Assembly: GCA_023853785.1 (NCBI GenBank)
Contig: JAJIRX010000196.1
Coordinates: 1-64,000, forward strand
Origin: Psilocybe azurescens
Lineage: Eukaryota; Basidiomycota; Agaricomycetes; Agaricales; Agrocybaceae
Direction of reading: 5' to 3'
DNA length: 64,000 nt
This document shows positions 58,480-64,000 of the stretch, in pieces. The number at the start of each line of letters is the position of its first letter. Within the stretch, counting starts at the first letter, position 1. Under the pieces are notes generated by a model, which had not been told where the DNA came from, did no database searches, and saw only the letters and a program-made list of their open reading frames with translations. The position numbers and the translations under genes were made by a program.

Positions 58480-58958
58480 TCGTTGAGGCCGCTTCGACTT
58501 TGAGATCTTGAACGACATGTAGATTGCTATTTTAGTGCCCTGGTGTAACATATGTTATGCTTTTTGATGATGATGATACCTTGAAAGACTCCTTCGCTCG
58601 CCGTCTCGTTTCCTTCCATTGTGTTAGTTCCAGATTTGAGAGCAGTTCACCAACGCAAGATAGTACACATCTCTTTGTAAAGCCATGCCAGTAGTCTGAT
58701 TGGGCTCTGTCAAAAATCAAACAAAATACTGAAGACAATGTTATAAAGTTTTTCAATTTATATTATCTATGGTCTAGTACACTGTTCTTGTTCATGAGTG
58801 ATGTGGCAACCAAGCAGAGGTACTTAGCTATAATAAGGTAAGAAGATATCGAGCTATCACAGCTATCACAGCTAATTTGGCAATAAAAGAGAATATGTGT
58901 TCGTAATGTACAAAAACATCCAAAAGAAAAGAAGAAAATGTATAAGAGCTCAAAGTGG
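58480..58958. other. Intergenic, no gene seen
   Basis: Contains a short AGCTATCAC direct repeat (about 58852-58875) and nothing else supported. Confidence 0.45.
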
Positions 58959-59612
58959 TCACCTTCCGAAGCCTCGAACTGGCATTGTCGCATGATGGGC
59001 TTGGGCGTAGGGGCCTAAATGACGGTTCAAGAGCTTGAGCGCGGAAATATTCTCTTCCCCGACGTGCTCGCGGGCGAGATTCGACTCCTCTGTCGGTAGA
59101 GTGAACATGAGTTTCGGGATCTGCTCAGAGCTTGGACTCGGGGGTCTGCTCTGAACGCAATTTAAGATGTGCTGAAAAGGGAATAAGAAGAACACTAACC
59201 AGAGGTGGAGCGAAACGAACATTGAATTGACTGCGCAGAATAAAACAATGAAAAGGTGAAGCAAGAAGAAAAGAGATGACATACCCAGCTCATTGTTCTG
59301 AGGATCGAAATCTACCAGACGCGTAAGGGCGGGAAGAGCAGCCCAGAATCCCAACACGCCTGGATGGATAACTGATCGGCCTATCACCATCTGGGCGTCC
59401 CGCTCATCATGGCCGGTAGCGATCTGGTTCGACTGGAACAACGCCGTCCTCAATAGCCGGCTCCTTCTTCTGCAAGGCCATTTGAGTGGCCAATACAATG
59501 GACCGCAGCTCATCCCCCAGTTTCTACTCCGTCTGCGCTTGGTTTGTGTATGTAGCTCGAGGCGGGGCCCTTGCTTGTGGCGGAAGGGACCGCCTTCGGG
59601 AAAAATCCCCAT
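58959..59612 (-). pseudogene. Degraded inverted partial copy of the 51.7-54.2 kb gene
   Basis: On the minus strand it reads RHKQGPRLEL, then HDERDAQMVIGRSVIHPGVL and ALTRLVDFDPQNNELGMSS, then KLMFTLPTEESNLAREHVGE, closely matching the core and later parts of the gene at 51733-54229. The sequence of that gene's intron (GTATGTC...CTCTGGTTAG...TTTTCAGCACATC) is also retained, so it arose by DNA duplication, not reverse transcription. The start and all sequence after the middle part are missing, and a frame change lies near 59440. Probably non-functional. Confidence 0.8.
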
Positions 59613-60686
59613 GACTGCTCAATATAAATGCGATCAATAACCTATCAAATATTTGGATGCTGAATACGCTTACATCCTTTTAATTATAGGCGGGGATGTT
59701 TGGTTCTTTGAGATATCGGCGAGATGCTGCGTGGATATCTTGCCGATGTCCTTTGATTTTATGCGTCGGAAGGGACGCCATAATAGTTGAAGAGAATGAG
59801 GCATGGACTCAGGCTTGTGAGGCACAGTAGTAAGTGTATATAAGTTATAAGATGAACTGTTGAAAAGAAAGAAGAACGGTATTCAAGATTTTATATCGCA
59901 ATTCATGCCGGCCTGAGCGTGGTGATCGAGGAAATGTGCGGCAGATCTTGCCGTATAAGTTATGGTCCTACTTGGAGTGACTTTGATCCAAAAACAGTGA
60001 AAGATAAACCCTTTCAAGGACACCCCTACGAGCCTTGCAATGTGACAGTTTTCATGGCGTACGCAAGAGATACGAAAACAGAAGAACTTAAGCGCCCAAC
60101 GGACTGATGAGTCCAACACCATCATATAATTGTACATATATCTCATCGTCATGGTAAAGTAAAGCGAGCATTTGGATTCAATCTTTTTAACCACAACAAC
60201 ATGTGTGCTACTCAAATCGGTTACCGAGGTATTCTCACTGAATTGCCTGGATCCCAGCGGGCAAGAATATCAAAAAACAGAAGTAAACTTCCGCTCATTA
60301 ATGTTTGCTTCAAACCAAACAGAACCTTCTTATCCTAGCTAAGTTCATTTTTCAGAAGAGGACATTGCAAAGGCTTTAGCTTCTGACTGTTGTAAAAAGT
60401 TTGCAATAAGCCCTATTAGCGGGATTGTTTTTGGCTGGTCCCTAGAGCAGCATGAGATGGAGAATTACACTCACACATGTTGGTCTGAGTGGTCTAGCTT
60501 TTGCGAAAAGTGTAGTATTTAAACAATTGTCATGGTTTAGGCTCACTACAATAGAATCAAACAGTATAAAATTGACAAAAAAATGCAAACTAATGCACTT
60601 TGATACAGTTCATCAAAAGGCTTAAAAAAGCTATAGGCCCATACAGTATATACAGTTACAGTAACCTGCATATACCATATGAGCCT
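59613..60686. other. Non-coding stretch, no gene recognised
   Basis: Short open frames at 59883-60215 and 59919-60107 overlap on opposite strands with no motifs. Confidence 0.4.
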
Positions 60687-60771
60687 TGCATTAAGAGGGA
60701 ATCGAACCCCGGCGGGTCGAGCTTTCTGCTCAAGATGGCAACGACCCAGGTTACCACTACCCCATTAATGC
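60687..60771 (-). tRNA. tRNA-Gly (GCC), with a 15-nt intron
   Basis: The reverse complement has the same mature tRNA as the 46173 copy (acceptor GCATTAA/TTAATGC, anticodon stem GGTCG/CGACC, loop TTGCCA-T). The intron differs by a few bases from the other two copies while the mature sequence is conserved, as expected of a working tRNA gene. Confidence 0.85.
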
Positions 60772-60927
60772 TCATATAAGACAGTGCCACTGCAGATTTA
60801 TGTGTCAGATTTTATATTTGCCGACATTTACATTTACCTTGACCACTGGACGGTTCTTGTGAACAGTATTTCTGATTCATCATTCATTGACATCATCATC
60901 ATCTCTGGACCTTTTCTCTGAATTGAA

Positions 60928-62557
60928 ATGGCAAGTAGTAGCGTTCTAACTCTGGACGACCTCGAAATCCCTTCGACATCTTCATTATCAGCTGCTAAAG
61001 CGCAGACACAAACGCACACTGTAGACGACCACCTGTTCTACCCCTCTGTTGAGGATAAAAACCCGGTCTTGGAGCGCTCGAAAAGCCCTGTCGAAGAACA
61101 GCCTCGGCAGATTCTTAAGGATAGGCTGTATGTTGGGAATTTGCATCCTACGGTTGATGAGTGCGTTTCTTTTCTTTATTTTCTTTCTCTTTTTTCCCCT
61201 TTTGTTGGGGAATGTGATGGTTGGACTGACACTGACACTGATGATGGCAGGTACACACTGCTGCAGATCTTTTCAAAGTTCGGCAAGGTCACCAAGTTGG
61301 ACTATCTGTTTCATAAGAGTGGGGCGTTGAAGGGGAAGCCGAGGGGTTATGCGTTCATTGAATATGGGAATCCGGATGTGAGTTTCGGTTGTTGTCTTCT
61401 TTTTTCCTTCGTTTTGCTTCTTCTCTTCTCTTCCTTTCTCTGCCCTGCACTTGTGTTACTTTTTGGTTCTCATCACGCCCTGCATGTTGCGCATTTTCTC
61501 GAGAAATTTAATTGAGGACTCATTGCTCACTCTTGGTTGTTTTGTTTTTCATTCTATGCCCGCCTCGCCCCGCCTGCCCAACTGGCTGCGATCATATCTG
61601 CGGAAAAAGACCCTCGAAAGTGAAAATGATCATAGTCGTGTACTGTGAGCCACCGACTTGTTCATGCACATCGATGACGGCGGGGAAAGGACGAGGGTCC
61701 CATTCCATCCTATTCGCATGCACCCCAAAACGATTTCCCATAAGTTAAATGCTGACTTTCACTTCTTTCTTTGTGGCGTTATCTCGAAAATAGGACGCGT
61801 TGAAAGCGCTGACCATGGCGCACGAGAAACCGCTGCGCGGGCGGAAGCTGGTGGTGACCTTCGCGCACCAAGCTCCGCTGGACCAGTACGGTGGCATCGG
61901 CGTCGCCTCATCGTCGAAGAACCGGAAGACGATGATGGATACGGGGAGACCGACTACGCTCAGCATGATCAAGACGGGGATGAGCAATCGGCATGAAGGG
62001 TGCGTGTAGTTTAGTTTCTCTTTCTTTCATGCGTACGTTCGTGCTTATGTTGTCGCAGGAAGACAGTCGATAAAATCGCCATGATGGAGGCTAAACTGCG
62101 TCAAATGGAGAGCACGAATCCAGTGCCAAAGCCAAAAGAGACGGCCCCTTCTATTTCTCATGATAAAGACATCGAAATGGACGACACAACACACTCTCTT
62201 CCGTCCTCTCCTCCGAAAACCTCCTCACTGCCGCACCATCCCTCCCTACCTATGAAACCCCCACCTCCGCTCCCTAAACACCTTTCGATCGAGCCTCCTT
62301 CGCGCCCTAATTCTCGTCAGGGCGGCGCGAACCCTAAGGCTGCTGCTGCGTTACCGACGTTGACTATGTTACAGTCGGCGGCTAAAGCAACGAAAGCGAA
62401 TCCGCTGCTGGATGCCAAACCACTTGGCTTAAAGCCTACGCTCAAAGCTGTGTCCAGTCCACATTCTGGGATGTCTGCCCAGGGACTGCAACGAGTGGGA
62501 AAGCCCACCAAGCTTATAGGTGTTAAAATAAAGGCGAAAGAGAAGAGCCAGCCTTAG
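60928..62557 (+). CDS. RBM18: RRM RNA-binding protein, RBM18-like
   Basis: Exons 60928-61160, 61251-61377, 61794-61999 and 62059-62557 join in phase to 354 residues. One RRM spans residues about 70-155: RLYVGNLHPTVDEY (RNP2 is LYVGNL), LLQIFSKFGKVTKLDYLFHK, KGKPRGYAFIEY (RNP1) and ALKALTMAHEKPLRGRKLVV. The sequence LHPTVDEYTLLQIFSKFG and the following FAHQAPLDQY match the RBM18 type. The C-terminal half is low-complexity Pro/Ser with IAMMEAKLRQME and a basic end KLIGVKIKAKEKSQP. Role: probable nuclear RNA-binding factor; targets unknown. Intron 2 is 416 nt, far longer than the window's usual introns. Confidence 0.9.
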
Positions 62558-62728
62558 AGAATGAATGTTGTAGTCGGTATACTTTTTGGAAGCTTGACGT
62601 TGCTTGAATCAAGTTTTTGCATTGAACAAGCCCGTATGAACAGATTTCTCACGGTTTTTAGTCTCTTTTAAACATGTCATCTCATAAAAAATGCATTGGT
62701 TGGACATGATATAGAAGGAAAGAAAAAA

Positions 62729-63641
62729 TCAAACGACGGTTCCAGCGTTGGAAGCAATACGGGGCCACAGATCCGCCTGCATGCATACAAGTTAAGAAAA
62801 ACTGAACTGAACGTTGAAGGGTTTGATATACGCACGCATTCCTTAGCCACGGGTCCAGTGATGGCGGATCCTTTCATTTCACCCTTGGGGTTGACGATAA
62901 CACCGGCATTGTCCTGAGAAAGTGCGATGAGGTTTAATTGGATGGCTGGATAGTGATGGAACATACCTCGAAGTAGAGGAACACGCCGTCTCTCCGACGC
63001 CATGCTTTGCGTTGACGGATGACAACAGCGGGCATAGCTATGCGAACAAAAGTCAGTACTATGTTACCAAGTATCCAAAACCCAATGGTAGCGTCTCCTC
63101 CCCCCCATCCTGCTGCCTGCTCGTCGTCCAATGACTCCACCAACTAGAATCTCGCCGCCGCTCTATCCCCCGCCATCTCCTCCAATAACCCACACTAGAC
63201 AGATCGATAAAAACTCACTCTTTTTCCTCAACTCGGGCTTTCCCTTCTTCACGGAGGCGACAACCATGTCACCCACACCGGCGTCGGGAAGCCTGTTAAG
63301 GTGGGCACCGAAGCCGAAAGGCTCGATGAGGAAGAGGGACTTGGCACCGCTGTTGTCGGCGCAATTGATGACGGCGCCGACGGGCAGACCAAGGGTCAAA
63401 CGGAATTTTGTGCCGGAGGCTCCTCCACCTGTATAGCGCCAGCATTGAATGCGAAGTAAGATCGACCGCGATAGGAAGAGCAGGCGAAAAGCGTTATGTA
63501 GATCAGAGGTGCGTGGTTTGGTTTTAGTTTAGTGGATTGTGATTTTAGAGGGGGGAAATGTGGGGAGCATATAGGGTCCATCAGCGACAGGTCTAACGAT
63601 GAGCATAAGGCTGTGAGTTGCGTACCGCGTTGTGCTGCCAT
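62729..63641 (-). CDS. RPL23: Cytosolic 60S ribosomal protein uL14 (L23)
   Basis: Exons 63626-63641, 63219-63428, 62967-63037, 62836-62913 and 62729-62776 (minus) join exactly to 140 residues, the usual length. Protein: [100 protein letters not shown], ending [14 protein letters not shown]. It is a structural 60S protein at the subunit interface. The first exon has only 16 nt, a common layout for ribosomal protein genes in these fungi. No defect. Confidence 0.97.
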
Positions 63642-64000
63642 TTTTGAAGGATAGTCTTGAGGATGTCGAGCGAAACTTGCCTGTAACTAAAGGTCACTGG
63701 TCCAAATCAAGGTTTACGCGCCGATCTCGGCACTCGCTTTCTGTACAGTTAATCGGTAAATTCCGTAGCTTCGTTTTCCATACCGATCCGTCGATTTCAC
63801 TCTCTCTTTCAGCTTGCTTTTTGCGTCTTCACAATATTACTCTTGTCCGATTCCTTTGTAAAACGGAAGACCACAAGGTTTTATGACTTGCAGCTCTATT
63901 CTGTGAGATCTCGTTTTAATTGAACACATAAATTGTATCATATTGTCGAAACGCCGACTTCACAGAGACGAGTAATAGAAGAACAACAGGCTTGATACTC
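63642..64000. other. Upstream region of the uL14 gene
   Basis: No gene is supported up to the window edge; the frame 63632-63886 lacks any recognisable feature. Probably contains the uL14 promoter; CT-rich at about 63795-63830. Confidence 0.4.

Noticed and set aside
48285..59729. 18-mer GATATCGGCGAGATGCTG shared by 48285-48302 and 59712-59729
   Set aside because: The similarity does not extend beyond the 18-mer, so a shared element is not supported.
59919..60107. Plus-strand open frame of 62 residues
   Set aside because: Overlaps an opposite-strand frame, no motif, no exon structure.
60104..60130. CTGATGAGTCC resembling a hammerhead ribozyme core
   Set aside because: No GAAA after a second stem and no NUH cleavage site in place; it is only a short GGACT/AGTCC hairpin.

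Overview
The window is nuclear DNA of a mushroom-forming fungus (Basidiomycota, Agaricomycetes). The evidence is genes cut into many short exons by roughly 50-70 nt GT-AG introns, a KDZ-associated cysteine-cluster remnant, a DUF6534 membrane protein, a GNAT-Mss4 fusion, and ordinary fungal housekeeping genes. No organelle, bacterial or CRISPR signal was seen.

The first 13.8 kb is transposon-dominated and AT-rich. It holds a broken KDZ-associated gene (1-1290) with a cluster of short palindromic repeats, a gag relic (2091-2290), and a full-length minus-strand Ty3/Gypsy chromovirus (2942-11723). That element has near-identical 452/453 bp LTRs and a 5-bp target duplication, and its leader and LTR contain the signature of Tf1/sushi-type self-priming. 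A truncated inverted LTR, a diverged repeat pair and a 46-bp perfect palindrome follow.

From 13.8 to 50.4 kb lies a gene-dense arm: a DUF6534 multi-pass protein bracketed by inverted repeats; a CUE1-like ER protein; a long serine-rich protein; a class-I glutamine amidotransferase-like protein; a P2-type cation ATPase; a Syn8-like Qc-SNARE; a GNAT-Mss4 fusion; a secreted type-B carboxylesterase next to a secreted GH95 alpha-L-fucosidase; a homocysteine S-methyltransferase; V-ATPase subunit E; and an aldo-keto reductase. Two intron-bearing tRNA-Gly(GCC) genes lie here and a third at 60.7 kb.

From 50.7 to 59.6 kb there is a second unusual region: an unrecognised multi-exon gene (51733-54229) bracketed by two direct ~350-bp LTR-like repeats, with a decayed inverted copy of part of the gene at 58959-59612 on the far side of eIF3 subunit L. 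The right end carries an RBM18-like RNA-binding protein and ribosomal protein uL14. Several conserved genes and the retrotransposon share one defect, single missing bases in homopolymers. That points to base-call errors in the assembly rather than true gene death, and it affects how the 'broken' frames should be read. Exon limits given to the base were worked out by hand from frame and splice sites; other spans are approximate.
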